Shown: in pieces, positions 18,212 through 26,304 of the stretch
Layout of the letters: each line of letters opens with the position of its first letter
Position numbering within the stretch: position 1 is the stretch's first letter
From: Chelativorans sp. AA-79
Lineage (GTDB): Bacteria > Pseudomonadota > Alphaproteobacteria > Rhizobiales > Rhizobiaceae
Direction: 5' to 3'
DNA length: 64,000 bases
Assembly: GCF_029457495.1 (NCBI RefSeq)
Contig: NZ_CP120361.1
Coordinates: 2,310,001-2,374,000 of the forward strand
Translations under genes and position numbers: made by a program
Notes under the pieces: generated by a model
Told to the model about the DNA's origin: nothing
The model's input: the letters and a program-made list of their open reading frames with translations, nothing else
Database searches by the model: none

Positions 18212-18371
18212 GCGCTTCTCCCTAGCAAACCATGCGCCGCGCATTAGCACGTTCCGGCAGGAGGGCAAATGCCCGTCGGTTATCCTATAGATTTGACGAG
18301 TCAATTGAGGTGCCGGGCGAGAGCGTTATTTGTCTAATCATCTAGACAAATGCGCTCCCTCGCCGTGGCCG

Positions 18372-18824
18372 TCACCGATCCTTCACTGTCTCCATCACCA
18401 CGAATGTGGAGGTGTGGGAAACGTGCGGCAGGTTGGAGATCTTTTCGCCCAGCACGCGGCGATAGGCAGAGATATCCTTCGTTCGCACCTTGAGCAGATA
18501 ATCGAAGCTTGCCGCGATCATGTGGCATTGGTCGACCTCCGGCACGGCGAGCGCAGCCTTGTTGAAGGCTTCGAGCGCGGCGGAGCGCGTGTCCGAGAGG
18601 GTCACCTGCACGAAGGCGATGTGGCCTACGCCCATGCGCTCGCGGTCCACGATGGCCGTATAGCCGCGGATATAGCCCTCCGCCTCCAGTCGGCGCAGCC
18701 GCGCCTGGACCGGCGTCTTGGAAAGGCCCACCCGTTTGGCGAGTTCCGCAATGGAAAGCCGGCCATCCTGCGACAGCGCGTCGAGGATATTGCGGTCGAT
18801 GCGGTCCAAACGATCCGGCGCCAT
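18372..18824 (-). CDS. putR: Lrp/AsnC family transcriptional regulator, probable PutR
   Basis: 150 residues: N-terminal winged helix (LDRIDRNILDALSQDGRLSIAELAKRVGLSKTPVQARLRRLEAEGYI) and C-terminal RAM ligand-binding domain (FVQVTLSDTRSAALEAFNKA...VPEVDQCHMIAASFDYLLKVRTKDISAYRRV). Divergent from putA across 137 bases, the standard arrangement of alphaproteobacterial PutR, which activates putA in response to proline. The regulator class is certain; the PutR name rests on the neighbour. Confidence 0.9.
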   Translation of the reverse strand: MAPDRLDRIDRNILDALSQDGRLSIAELAKRVGLSKTPVQARLRRLEAEGYIRGYTAIVDRERMGVGHIAFVQVTLSDTRSAALEAFNKAALAVPEVDQCHMIAASFDYLLKVRTKDISAYRRVLGEKISNLPHVSHTSTFVVMETVKDR

Positions 18825-18854
18825 GCGTTCCCCTGGTGCGGTGTTATTGTTTCC

Positions 18855-18885
18855 TTGCAGTAGAATAGTCTCTTTGGACTGGCAA
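18855..18885. promoter_or_regulatory. Candidate PutR operator in the putR-putA intergenic region
   Basis: Imperfect inverted repeat TTGCAGT (18855-18861) and ACTGGCAA (18878-18885), the arms matching except for one extra base, in the middle of the divergent promoter region. Lrp-type proteins bind such AT-flanked dyads. No experimental consensus was used; this is a pattern match only. Confidence 0.35.
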
Positions 18886-18961
18886 TGCCTTCATTTTGGG
18901 CCGGGGGGCTCCGGCCCCATATGATATGAAGCTCCAAATCCACTGACGGCCGAGGTCCACG

Positions 18962-21900
18962 ATGCCTGCTCTCGATGCCCTGCGCGCGGAGATCCGGAAA
19001 CACTATCTGGCCGACGAGGCCGCGCTCCTGAAGCGCCTCGTCGAGCTTGCGGACTTGTCGCCGGCGCGCCGCGAGGCGATCTCGGCCAAGGCCGCGGAAC
19101 TGGTACGCGGGGTGCGGGCAGGCTCGACCCGGCATCTCATGGAATCCTTCCTCGCCGAATACGGGCTTTCGACGAGCGAGGGCGTGGCGCTGATGTGCCT
19201 GGCGGAAGCGCTGCTGCGCGTGCCCGACGCCGAGACCATGGACGATCTGATCGCCGACAAGATCGCGCCGCACGACTGGTCGGCCCATTCGGGAGAATCC
19301 GCCTCGATTTTCGTCAACGCATCCACCTGGGCGCTGATGCTGACCGGCCGCGTGCTGGACGAGGAGGGCAGCGGCATCGAGGCCACCCTGCGCAGCATGG
19401 TGCGCCGCCTGGGCGAGCCGGTCATCCGAACCGCGGTCGCCGCCGCCATGCGCGAGATGGGCGAACAGTTCGTGCTCGGACGCACCATCGGGGAAGCGCT
19501 CAAGCGCGGCCGGAGCCTGACCGCCAAGGGATACACCTATTCCTACGACATGTTGGGGGAGGCGGCACGAACCGATGCCGACGCGTTACGCTATTTCCAA
19601 GCCTACCGCGATGCGATCGCCTCGCTCAAGGGCGAGGCGAAGAGCGGCGACATCCGCGCCAATCCCGGCATTTCGGTAAAGCTCTCGGCGATCCATGCGC
19701 GCTACGAGGCGACGCAACGGGAAACCATGCTGCCGGTGATGACGGAACGCCTGCTCCTGCTTGCGCAGGACGCCGAGGCTGCCCGCATGGGCCTCAATAT
19801 CGACGCGGAGGAGGCGGACCGCCTCGACATTTCGCTCGACGTGATCGAACACGTGCTGGCGGATCCATCGCTTGAAGGCTGGGACGGGTTCGGTGTCGTC
19901 GTCCAGGCTTACGGGCGGCGCGCGCCCTTCATCATCGACTGGCTGCACGCACTGGCGGAGAGGCTTAACCGCAGGATCATGGTGCGGCTCGTCAAGGGCG
20001 CCTACTGGGATACGGAAATCAAGCGCGCCCAGGTGATGGGGCTTGCCGGCTACCCCGTCTTCACGCGCAAGGCGAACACGGATGTCTCCTATATCGCCTG
20101 CGCGCGCAAGCTGCTCTCGCTCACCGACCGCATCTATCCGCAATTCGCCACGCATAACGCGCATACGGCCGCGGCCATCCTCGCCATGGCGCAGGACAAG
20201 CAGTCCTTCGAGTTTCAGCGCCTGCACGGCATGGGTGATTCGCTCCACGAGATCATCCGCCGCCGCGAGGGCACGCGCTGCCGCATCTATGCACCCGTGG
20301 GTGCGCATGAGGACCTGCTCGCCTATCTGGTGCGCCGACTCCTTGAGAACGGCGCCAACTCCTCCTTCGTGCACCAGATCGTCGACGAGGAGGTGAGCGC
20401 GGAGGAGATCGCCCGCGATCCCTTCGGCATGGTGGAGACCCAAGGTTCCGCCGCCAATCCGGCCATCCCCGCGCCGCAGCTCGTTTTCGGCCCGCAGAGG
20501 CTGAACTCGAAGGGCTGGGACATCACCGACCCGACGACACTCGGCGAGATCGGGGCCGCGCGGCGGCCGTTCCAGTCGCCGCATCGCTGGGAGGCGCGTC
20601 CGGTCACACGCGCCGCAGGCGAGGGCGCAACGCGCACGATCGTAAACCCTGCCCGCACCAGCGAGATCGTCGGCGCGGTGACCGACGCCTCACCGGAGCA
20701 GGCGAGCGAAGCCGTGGGGCTCGCGCTCGCCGCTCAGCCCACCTGGGCGGCAAGGCCGGTGGCGGAGCGCGCTGACATCCTGCGGCGCATCGCCGATCTC
20801 TACGAGGACCATGCCGGCGAGTTCTTCGCGCTTTGCACGCGCGAGGCCGGCAAGACGCTGGCCGACGGCATCGCGGAGGTGCGGGAGGCCGTCGACTTCC
20901 TGCGCTACTATGCCAACGAGGCCGTGCGCGCGGAGGAGGGGACGGAGGCGCGCGGCGTGATCGCTTGCATCTCGCCGTGGAACTTCCCGCTCGCCATCTT
21001 CACGGGGCAGATCGCGGCGGCGCTCACCACCGGCAATGCCGTGGTGGCGAAGCCTGCCGAGCAGACCTGCCTCATCGCCGCGCGTGCGGTGGCGCTCATG
21101 CACGAGGCGGGCGTTCCCGAAGATGTTCTGCATCTCCTGCCGGGCGACGGCCCGTCGGTGGGCGCGCCACTCACTGCCGATCCGCGCATTGCAGGCGTCT
21201 GCTTCACCGGTTCCACCGAAGTCGCCCGGCTGATCGAGCGGCAGCTTGCAAAGACCGCCGCGCCCGACGCGATGCTGATCGCGGAGACGGGCGGGCTCAA
21301 CGCGATGATCGTCGATTCCACCGCGCTGCCCGAGCAGGCGGTGCGCGACATCCTCGCCTCTGCCTTCCAGAGCGCGGGGCAGCGCTGCTCGGCCTTGCGC
21401 ATCCTCTATGTGCAGAAAGACGTGGAGGCGCGGATGACCAAGATGCTGAAGGGCGCCATGCAGGCTCTTGTCGTGGGCGACCCGTGGCTGATCTCCACCG
21501 ATGTCGGCCCCGTCATCGACAACGAGGCGCTTTCCGGTATTTCCGCCTATTGCGAGGAGATGGAGGAGAGGGGGCGCCTGATCGCCAGGATCGAAAAGCC
21601 CGAGGGCGGCCGTTTCGTGGCGCCCGCCGCCTTCCAGGTGTCGGGCATCGAGGAGATCGAACGCGAGGTCTTCGGGCCGGTGCTGCACGTGGCCACCTTC
21701 GAGGCGGAAGACCTCGGAAAGGTGATTTCCCAAATCAATCGCAGGGGTTACGGGCTCACCTTCGGCCTGCACACGCGCATCGACGCGCGCGTGCAGGAAA
21801 TCGTCGACGGCGTCCACGTCGGCAACATCTACGTGAACCGCAATCAGATCGGCGCGGTCGTCGGCTCGCAGCCATTCGGCGGCGAGGGGCTTTCGGGCAC

Positions 21901-22576
21901 CGGACCGAAGGCTGGCGGTCCACTCTATCTGCGCCGTTTCCGGCGCGGCAAGGCGGGCGCGCGGGCGGTGCCCTCAAACGCGCCGGCGATCGATGGCGAA
22001 AGGTTCGTACAGGCCTTCCCGGACGCGCAAGGAAGCGGCTGGGCCGTCCGAACCGACAGGATCGTCGTGCTGCGCAAGACCCTGCGCGGCCGGTGGCCGG
22101 AAGTGTTGGCCGCGGCTTCCGCCGTCGACCTCGGTCCGGTTGACCTGCCCGGGCCGACGGGCGAGGCCAATTCCCTTCAGCTTGCCCCACGCGGCCGGGT
22201 CCTCTGCCTGGGCGCGGACGACGAGATACTCGCCGCGCAGGTGATCCAGGCGCTCGCCGCCGGCAATGCGGTGCTCGCCGTCGCGCAGAACGCGCAGGCC
22301 ACGCTGCAGCCGCTGCTCAAGGCGGGGTTACCGCTCGCCGCGCTCGACGGCGCCGTGGCGCCGGAGACGCTTGAAACCCTGTCGGTCGATCTCGTGGCCG
22401 CCGCCGGTGGCGAGGAATGGCTTGCGGCGCTGAGACGCGCGCTCGCAGCGCGCGAAGGGCAGATCGTGCCGCTGGTGACGGAGCTTCTCTATCCCGCGGC
22501 TTATGTCCACGAGCGCTCCGTCTGCGTGGACACGACGGCGGCCGGCGGCAATGCAAGCCTGCTCGCGGCGGCGTAA
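18962..22576 (+). CDS. putA: Bifunctional proline dehydrogenase / delta-1-pyrroline-5-carboxylate dehydrogenase
   Basis: 1204 residues, full length for long alphaproteobacterial PutA. Order: N-terminal arm without a ribbon-helix-helix DNA-binding domain; FAD-binding PRODH barrel (SVKLSAIHARYEATQ, LNIDAEEADRLDISLDV, RLVKGAYWDTEIKRAQ, FATHNAHTAAAI); P5C dehydrogenase with SPWNFPLAIFTGQ, FTGSTEVA, catalytic Glu in AETGGLNAM and Cys in SAGQRCSALR; then a C-terminal domain. Oxidises proline to glutamate with substrate channelling. Lacking the DNA-binding domain, it needs a separate regulator, supplied by the divergent Lrp gene. Confidence 0.96.
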   Translation: MPALDALRAEIRKHYLADEAALLKRLVELADLSPARREAISAKAAELVRGVRAGSTRHLMESFLAEYGLSTSEGVALMCLAEALLRVPDAETMDDLIADKIAPHDWSAHSGESASIFVNASTWALMLTGRVLDEEGSGIEATLRSMVRRLGEPVIRTAVAAAMREMGEQFVLGRTIGEALKRGRSLTAKGYTYSYDMLGEAARTDADALRYFQAYRDAIASLKGEAKSGDIRANPGISVKLSAIHARYEATQRETMLPVMTERLLLLAQDAEAARMGLNIDAEEADRLDISLDVIEHVLADPSLEGWDGFGVVVQAYGRRAPFIIDWLHALAERLNRRIMVRLVKGAYWDTEIKRAQVMGLAGYPVFTRKANTDVSYIACARKLLSLTDRIYPQFATHNAHTAAAILAMAQDKQSFEFQRLHGMGDSLHEIIRRREGTRCRIYAPVGAHEDLLAYLVRRLLENGANSSFVHQIVDEEVSAEEIARDPFGMVETQGSAANPAIPAPQLVFGPQRLNSKGWDITDPTTLGEIGAARRPFQSPHRWEARPVTRAAGEGATRTIVNPARTSEIVGAVTDASPEQASEAVGLALAAQPTWAARPVAERADILRRIADLYEDHAGEFFALCTREAGKTLADGIAEVREAVDFLRYYANEAVRAEEGTEARGVIACISPWNFPLAIFTGQIAAALTTGNAVVAKPAEQTCLIAARAVALMHEAGVPEDVLHLLPGDGPSVGAPLTADPRIAGVCFTGSTEVARLIERQLAKTAAPDAMLIAETGGLNAMIVDSTALPEQAVRDILASAFQSAGQRCSALRILYVQKDVEARMTKMLKGAMQALVVGDPWLISTDVGPVIDNEALSGISAYCEEMEERGRLIARIEKPEGGRFVAPAAFQVSGIEEIEREVFGPVLHVATFEAEDLGKVISQINRRGYGLTFGLHTRIDARVQEIVDGVHVGNIYVNRNQIGAVVGSQPFGGEGLSGTGPKAGGPLYLRRFRRGKAGARAVPSNAPAIDGERFVQAFPDAQGSGWAVRTDRIVVLRKTLRGRWPEVLAAASAVDLGPVDLPGPTGEANSLQLAPRGRVLCLGADDEILAAQVIQALAAGNAVLAVAQNAQATLQPLLKAGLPLAALDGAVAPETLETLSVDLVAAAGGEEWLAALRRALAAREGQIVPLVTELLYPAAYVHERSVCVDTTAAGGNASLLAAA

Positions 22577-22604
22577 TCGCTGGGCAATCACCGTTTGGTG
22601 AATG

Positions 22605-22760
22605 CTCCTCCCTGTCCTGCAGGACCTCTTCCCCTCAAGGGGAAGATCAGCCGTAGCGATTTGATTTCGCCAGTCAGCACGCCTGTAGAAGAATGAGCTC
22701 TGGAGCAGGCGGCCGCGCTATAATCCCCCTCGAGGGGGAGATGGTCGGCAGGCCAGAGGG
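22605..22760. repeat. Palindromic intergenic element, copy 2 (degenerate left end)
   Basis: Same architecture as the element at 5272: an inner CCCCTCAAGGGG palindrome at left and CCCCTCGAGGGG palindrome at right, and the right terminus GGCAGGCCAGAGG. The left terminus has diverged (CCTCCCTGTCCTGCAGGACC). The central region shares ATTTCGCCAGTCA with copy 1 in the same orientation. It lies between putA and hmuQ, two convergent genes, and may serve as a two-way terminator. Confidence 0.8.
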
Positions 22761-22794
22761 TACATACCGCGGGCGCCTTCCCGTTACCGAATAC

Positions 22795-23109
22795 TCACGC
22801 CCCCTCGACGGCGGAAAATCCTTCGAACACCGGGTGACCCTTGTAGAGCACCTTGTTCTGGCCGGCATTTTTGTGCGCGTTACGGAAATTCTCCGACTTG
22901 GTCCAGGCGACGAAATCCTCCTGTGTTCTCCAGACCGTGTGGGAGGCGTACAGCGTGTAGCCCTCTTCCTCGTTGCGCGGACCGCGCAGCAGGTGGAAAT
23001 CGACGAAACCCGGCATTTCGCCCAAGCTCGAATCCCGGTTCTTCCAGACCTCTTCGAAGGCCTCTTCCTGTCCTTCCGTCACCTTGAAGCGGTTCATCGC
23101 GACGAACAT
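22795..23109 (-). CDS. hmuQ: Haem-degrading monooxygenase HmuQ (IsdG/antibiotic biosynthesis monooxygenase fold)
   Basis: 104 residues of the ABM/IsdG dimeric alpha-beta barrel: MFVAMNRFKVTEGQEEAFEEVWKNRDSSLGEMPGFVDFHLLRG, ending in SENFRNAHKNAG, whose histidine matches the haem-ligand region of HmuQ from Bradyrhizobium. HmuQ cleaves haem to biliverdin, releasing iron. It is last in the leftward receptor-ExbBD-TonB transcript; GAAGGA precedes the start. Co-location with haem import supports HmuQ over a generic ABM protein. Confidence 0.88.
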   Translation of the reverse strand: MFVAMNRFKVTEGQEEAFEEVWKNRDSSLGEMPGFVDFHLLRGPRNEEEGYTLYASHTVWRTQEDFVAWTKSENFRNAHKNAGQNKVLYKGHPVFEGFSAVEGA

Positions 23110-23125
23110 CGATTTTCCTTCATTT

Positions 23126-23368
23126 TCACTTCGTGATCACTGACTTTTTCGGCATTTCCGAAGCGGCCTGCGGGAACAACACCACATTTTCCGGCAGCAT
23201 GCCATCCAGACGCGGCGCGGGATCGGGGCCGGCCTGCCGGTTTCCGTAGATCTCCGTCACCGCCGGATGACCTCTTTCGGATTGCCGCCGGGCAAGTTCC
23301 AGGAATTCCGGCCTGAGACCGTCGCCGCGCGCGACGCCAAGCTGATGAAGTGCGGCGAGATGGAACAT
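23126..23368 (-). CDS. Small conserved-looking protein between tonB and hmuQ
   Basis: 80 residues, not recognised. Sequence is basic at the N-terminus (LHQLGVARGDGLRPEFLELARRQSERGHPAVTEIYGNR) with no signal peptide or membrane span and ends SEMPKKSVITK. It fits exactly into the operon: 10 bases after the tonB stop and 16 bases before hmuQ, in the same direction. That placement, more than its sequence, argues that it is a real gene, perhaps an accessory to haem breakdown. Confidence 0.6.
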   Translation of the reverse strand: MFHLAALHQLGVARGDGLRPEFLELARRQSERGHPAVTEIYGNRQAGPDPAPRLDGMLPENVVLFPQAASEMPKKSVITK

Positions 23369-23378
23369 GGGCTATCCG

Positions 23379-24350
23379 TTAGCGTGTGAATGCGATGGGC
23401 ACAGTGAACGGCCAGGACGCGCGGCCAGCGTCGGCCGGTATTGCAGGGAAGGGGGCGGCGCGCTGTACCGTTTCAATGGCCGCCCGGTCGAGGACCGGAT
23501 GGCCGGAACTGCGGGCTACACGGATTCCGCTGACGGAGCCGTTCCCCGATATCGTGAAGGATACGACCACTTCGCCCCGCACGCGGTTGCGTTCCGCATC
23601 ACGCGGATAGCGCAGTGCGCGGTCGAGCTTCCTCCTGACTCTCCCCTTGTAGTTCGAAACGGCGGCATTACCGGCCTGTGAAGCCCTGCCGGCGCCACGG
23701 CTGCCGGCGTCGCGTGCCGCCGTGCTGCCGTCGGACGACCCGCGCCTTGCCTCTTGCGTGTCCCGCCCGCCGGAACCCGCCGATCGGCGGACCGGCCTTT
23801 CCTGCTTCCGCTCTGCCTGACGCTGCGCGGCCGCCTTTTTCGGCTGAGGCGTTTCCGCCCGGCGGGGCTCGGCCTTCGGCGGCTCGTAGTGCGGGCGAGG
23901 CGTCGGCCGGGGAACGGGAACCATGGCCACCACCTCTTCCTGCGGTTCGGCCGGCTCCACCTCGACAGGATCGGGCACGGCCACCTCGACCGGTGCCGCT
24001 TCCGTCGGTTCGGTTTCCGCGAGTTCCGGCGTTTCCGCTTGCGGCACGGCCTCCGCCGGGGTTTCGGCCACGGAGGGCGACGGCGCCTCGACGGGGACCA
24101 CCGTCTCCGCCTCGACCGCCTCCGGTTCCACCGGAGAGACCGTCGTTGCGGGGTCCGCCACGGGCTCGATGGTCTCGGAGGGCGTTCCGGCGGCGGTCAT
24201 GTCCGCGAAGGCATTGCCGAGGATCATGATCTCCCCGCTTTCGCCGCCTGCGACCAGGGCTTCTTCCTCCTTCGGCTGAAACAGCACCGCCGCTCCCGCG
24301 TGCAGCACGAGGGAGGCGCCCAATGCCAGAACCCATGCACGCTTCCTCAT
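23379..24350 (-). CDS. tonB: Energy transducer TonB
   Basis: 323 residues: N-terminal membrane anchor (RKRAWVLALGASLVLHAGAAVLF), a long Pro/Glu/Val-rich periplasmic spacer (residues about 60-220), a Lys/Arg-rich stretch, and the C-terminal TonB domain (GRVRRKLDRALRYPRDAERNRVRGEVVVSF, SIRV-type core GIRVARSSGHPVLDRAA). It couples the proton motive force to the haem receptor. The start overlaps the exbD stop by four bases (ATGA); the long upstream open frame is a shadow of exbD. Confidence 0.93.
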   Translation of the reverse strand: MRKRAWVLALGASLVLHAGAAVLFQPKEEEALVAGGESGEIMILGNAFADMTAAGTPSETIEPVADPATTVSPVEPEAVEAETVVPVEAPSPSVAETPAEAVPQAETPELAETEPTEAAPVEVAVPDPVEVEPAEPQEEVVAMVPVPRPTPRPHYEPPKAEPRRAETPQPKKAAAQRQAERKQERPVRRSAGSGGRDTQEARRGSSDGSTAARDAGSRGAGRASQAGNAAVSNYKGRVRRKLDRALRYPRDAERNRVRGEVVVSFTISGNGSVSGIRVARSSGHPVLDRAAIETVQRAAPFPAIPADAGRASWPFTVPIAFTR

Positions 24351-24751
24351 TCGGCGGCGAGCTCCGTGACGATGCTGATCTTCACCGCGCCCGCCTGGCG
24401 CAGTTCGCCCACGATCTCCACCAGCCGGACGGCCGGCAGGTTCCGATCGGCAGCGAGCTTCACCTCGAGTTCGCCTTCCGCCGCGCCGCTTGCCCGCAGG
24501 CTCTCCAGGAAAGCGGCCGCGGTGGTCGTCGTGCCCTCTACGCGCAACTCGCCCTCGCTCGTCACGAAGAGCGCGTCGGGCGGTGTGCTGCGCTCGGTCG
24601 TTGCGGTCGAGATCAGGTCGATCTCCTTGTCGAGCGGCGGGGCGAGCGTGCCGGCCACCAGGAAGAACACCAGCATCAGGAACACGACATTGATCAGCGC
24701 GATGGTGCTTTCGCGCTGGCGCGGGGGCAGGGGGCGGGAAAGGCGCAACAT
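24347..24751 (-). CDS. exbD: Biopolymer transport protein ExbD (second copy)
   Basis: 134 residues with a single N-terminal membrane span (STIALINVVFLMLVFFLVAGTL) and a periplasmic ExbD domain. The span holds an Asn (ALINVVF) where most ExbD/TolR proteins have the proton-carrying Asp (LIDVVF), which contrasts with the neighbouring ExbD that keeps it. The pair may form a heteromeric ExbD ring with only one protonatable partner. Coupled to tonB by a four-base overlap. Confidence 0.88.
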   Translation of the reverse strand: MLRLSRPLPPRQRESTIALINVVFLMLVFFLVAGTLAPPLDKEIDLISTATTERSTPPDALFVTSEGELRVEGTTTTAAAFLESLRASGAAEGELEVKLAADRNLPAVRLVEIVGELRQAGAVKISIVTELAAE

Positions 24752-24755
24752 GCAA

Positions 24756-25139
24756 TCACCTCGCGACGGTTACGGACAGGGTTGTTTCCTTGCGGATGCG
24801 CTCGAGCGCGCTGACGAGGTCCTGCGAGGTGAGCCCCTCGCGCACCAGAAGCACGGCCTTTTCGGCACCCTGGTCCTGCAGGCGCTTGAGTTCCGCCAAC
24901 CCCTGGTCGGGATCGGCGGAGACGCCGTTCACCTGCCAGGTCTCGCCATCGAGCCGGATCAGGATGTCTGGCGCCTCCGTCGCGGCGGCGCTGGAGGCGG
25001 CACCGCCCGTCACCTCCACCTCGGTAAAATGCAGGAAGGTGGAGGAGAGCATGAAGAACAGGAACAACAGGAAGATGACGTCGATCAGCGACGTCATCGA
25101 CAACGGCCGCCGCCGGGAGACCGGAAGGTCAATGCGCAT
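24756..25139 (-). CDS. exbD: Biopolymer transport protein ExbD (first copy)
   Basis: 127 residues. Single membrane span SMTSLIDVIFLLFLFFMLSSTF carrying the conserved Asp (LIDVIF) of the proton channel, followed by the periplasmic ExbD domain (DILIRLDGETWQVNG...LVREGLTSQDLVSALERIR). Works with ExbB and TonB. Its start overlaps the exbB stop by 11 bases, so translation is coupled. Confidence 0.92.
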   Translation of the reverse strand: MRIDLPVSRRRPLSMTSLIDVIFLLFLFFMLSSTFLHFTEVEVTGGAASSAAATEAPDILIRLDGETWQVNGVSADPDQGLAELKRLQDQGAEKAVLLVREGLTSQDLVSALERIRKETTLSVTVAR

Positions 25140-25827
25140 GGGCCGCCCCCGCGACCGCCTTTACCGCATGGGCCTCGGCTTCCGTGTGCCGGCCCGCGGT
25201 GCGGTGGGAGAGCACCGCACTCGTCATGGTCTCGATCGCCACGCGCTCGTTCTCCACCCGCGTTTCGAACCAGGTCAGCACCAGGGAGACGGGCATGGCG
25301 ACGGCGAGGCCCGCCGCGGTGGTGAGAAGGGCCACCCAGATGCCGCCGGCCAGCATCGAGGGATCGACCGCATTGCCGGCCTCCTGGAGCTGCCGGAAAG
25401 CCTCGATCATGCCGAGCACGGTACCGAAGAGGCCCAGGAGCGGCGAGATCTGCGCGACGGCGTCGAGCGCGCGCAAGCCGCGCTGCAACTCGTGCAGGCG
25501 CGTGAGCGCGATGCGCCCGACCTCGTCCTCTATCGCGTCCTTGGGCATGTTGGGCGCGACCGCCAGCCGCATGCAGGCGGAAAGCGCCTCGCCCGCGGGC
25601 GAACGGTCGCCCTCGATGAGGTTGCGCGCATCGCCGTAGCCGTGATGGAACCAGGCATGCAGGGCCCGTTCCGCCCTGCGGTGGCGCCCCACCTTCTCGC
25701 GCCAGAATTGCACGAGCTTCAAGAGGATCATCGCGACCGCGAAGATCGACAGGACGAGAATCAAGACGACGACGGGGCCGCCGAGCTCGAGAAGGGAGGT
25801 GATGGAATCGATCAGTCCTGCGGGCAT
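25129..25827 (-). CDS. exbB: MotA/TolQ/ExbB proton channel protein
   Basis: 232 residues from the start at 25827 (MPAGLIDSITSLLELGGPVVVLILVLSIFAVAMILLK). Three membrane spans, with the conserved ISPLLGLFGTVLGMIEAFRQL and GGIWVALLTTAAGLAVAMPVSLVL that line the proton pore. It forms the ExbB pentamer around ExbD and energises TonB. GGACAGGAT precedes the chosen start; an in-frame ATG at 25887 would add a non-family tail. Confidence 0.92.
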   Translation of the reverse strand: MPAGLIDSITSLLELGGPVVVLILVLSIFAVAMILLKLVQFWREKVGRHRRAERALHAWFHHGYGDARNLIEGDRSPAGEALSACMRLAVAPNMPKDAIEDEVGRIALTRLHELQRGLRALDAVAQISPLLGLFGTVLGMIEAFRQLQEAGNAVDPSMLAGGIWVALLTTAAGLAVAMPVSLVLTWFETRVENERVAIETMTSAVLSHRTAGRHTEAEAHAVKAVAGAAHAH

Positions 25828-25864
25828 TTTTATCCTGTCCTTGCTGGCGTTCTGCTTGCCGGTC

Positions 25865-26293
25865 CTATTTTCCGAATGCGACCGCACCGCGCGTGGTGGC
25901 TTCCAGCCGCTTCATGCAGGCGGAGGCGTCCGGCCCCTCGCAGGCGGTGGCGCCGTTGATCAGAACACGGCCGAGATTGGCGCAATCGATCTCCGGCATG
26001 TCGAACTGGCGGACCTTGGTCTCGGCATCCGGCAGTTCCTTGAAGTCGAGGATGGTGAGCCGCTCGACGAGCCCGTCCTTCCCGAACAGCGCCACCTCAT
26101 AGGCGGCCCGGGCGATATCCTGCCCGAGCCGGTTGGCCGCGACGAAGGTGAGCCTGCATCCGCGCTCGCTGGGCTCCGCCCCGTTCAGCTCGATGGAGAG
26201 GGAGGGCTGATTGCCATCGCCTTGGGCTGCGGCGGGCAGGGCGCCCGCTGCAACGAGGAAACCGAGCATCGGGTACAGCCGGTATTTTGACAT
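25865..26293 (-). CDS. Predicted secreted protein of the haem-uptake operon
   Basis: 142 residues with a signal peptide (MSKYRLYPMLGFLVAAGALPAAAQ) and a small beta-rich domain with four cysteines (RGCRLTF, EIDCANL, ATACEGP, SACMKRL), probably two disulfides. No enzyme motif seen. It lies 11 bases after the receptor stop and 37 before exbB, so it is co-transcribed with them. A periplasmic partner of the receptor/TonB system is a reasonable guess; function is unproven. Confidence 0.75.
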   Translation of the reverse strand: MSKYRLYPMLGFLVAAGALPAAAQGDGNQPSLSIELNGAEPSERGCRLTFVAANRLGQDIARAAYEVALFGKDGLVERLTILDFKELPDAETKVRQFDMPEIDCANLGRVLINGATACEGPDASACMKRLEATTRGAVAFGK

Positions 26294-26304
26294 GCACTTC
26301 ACGA

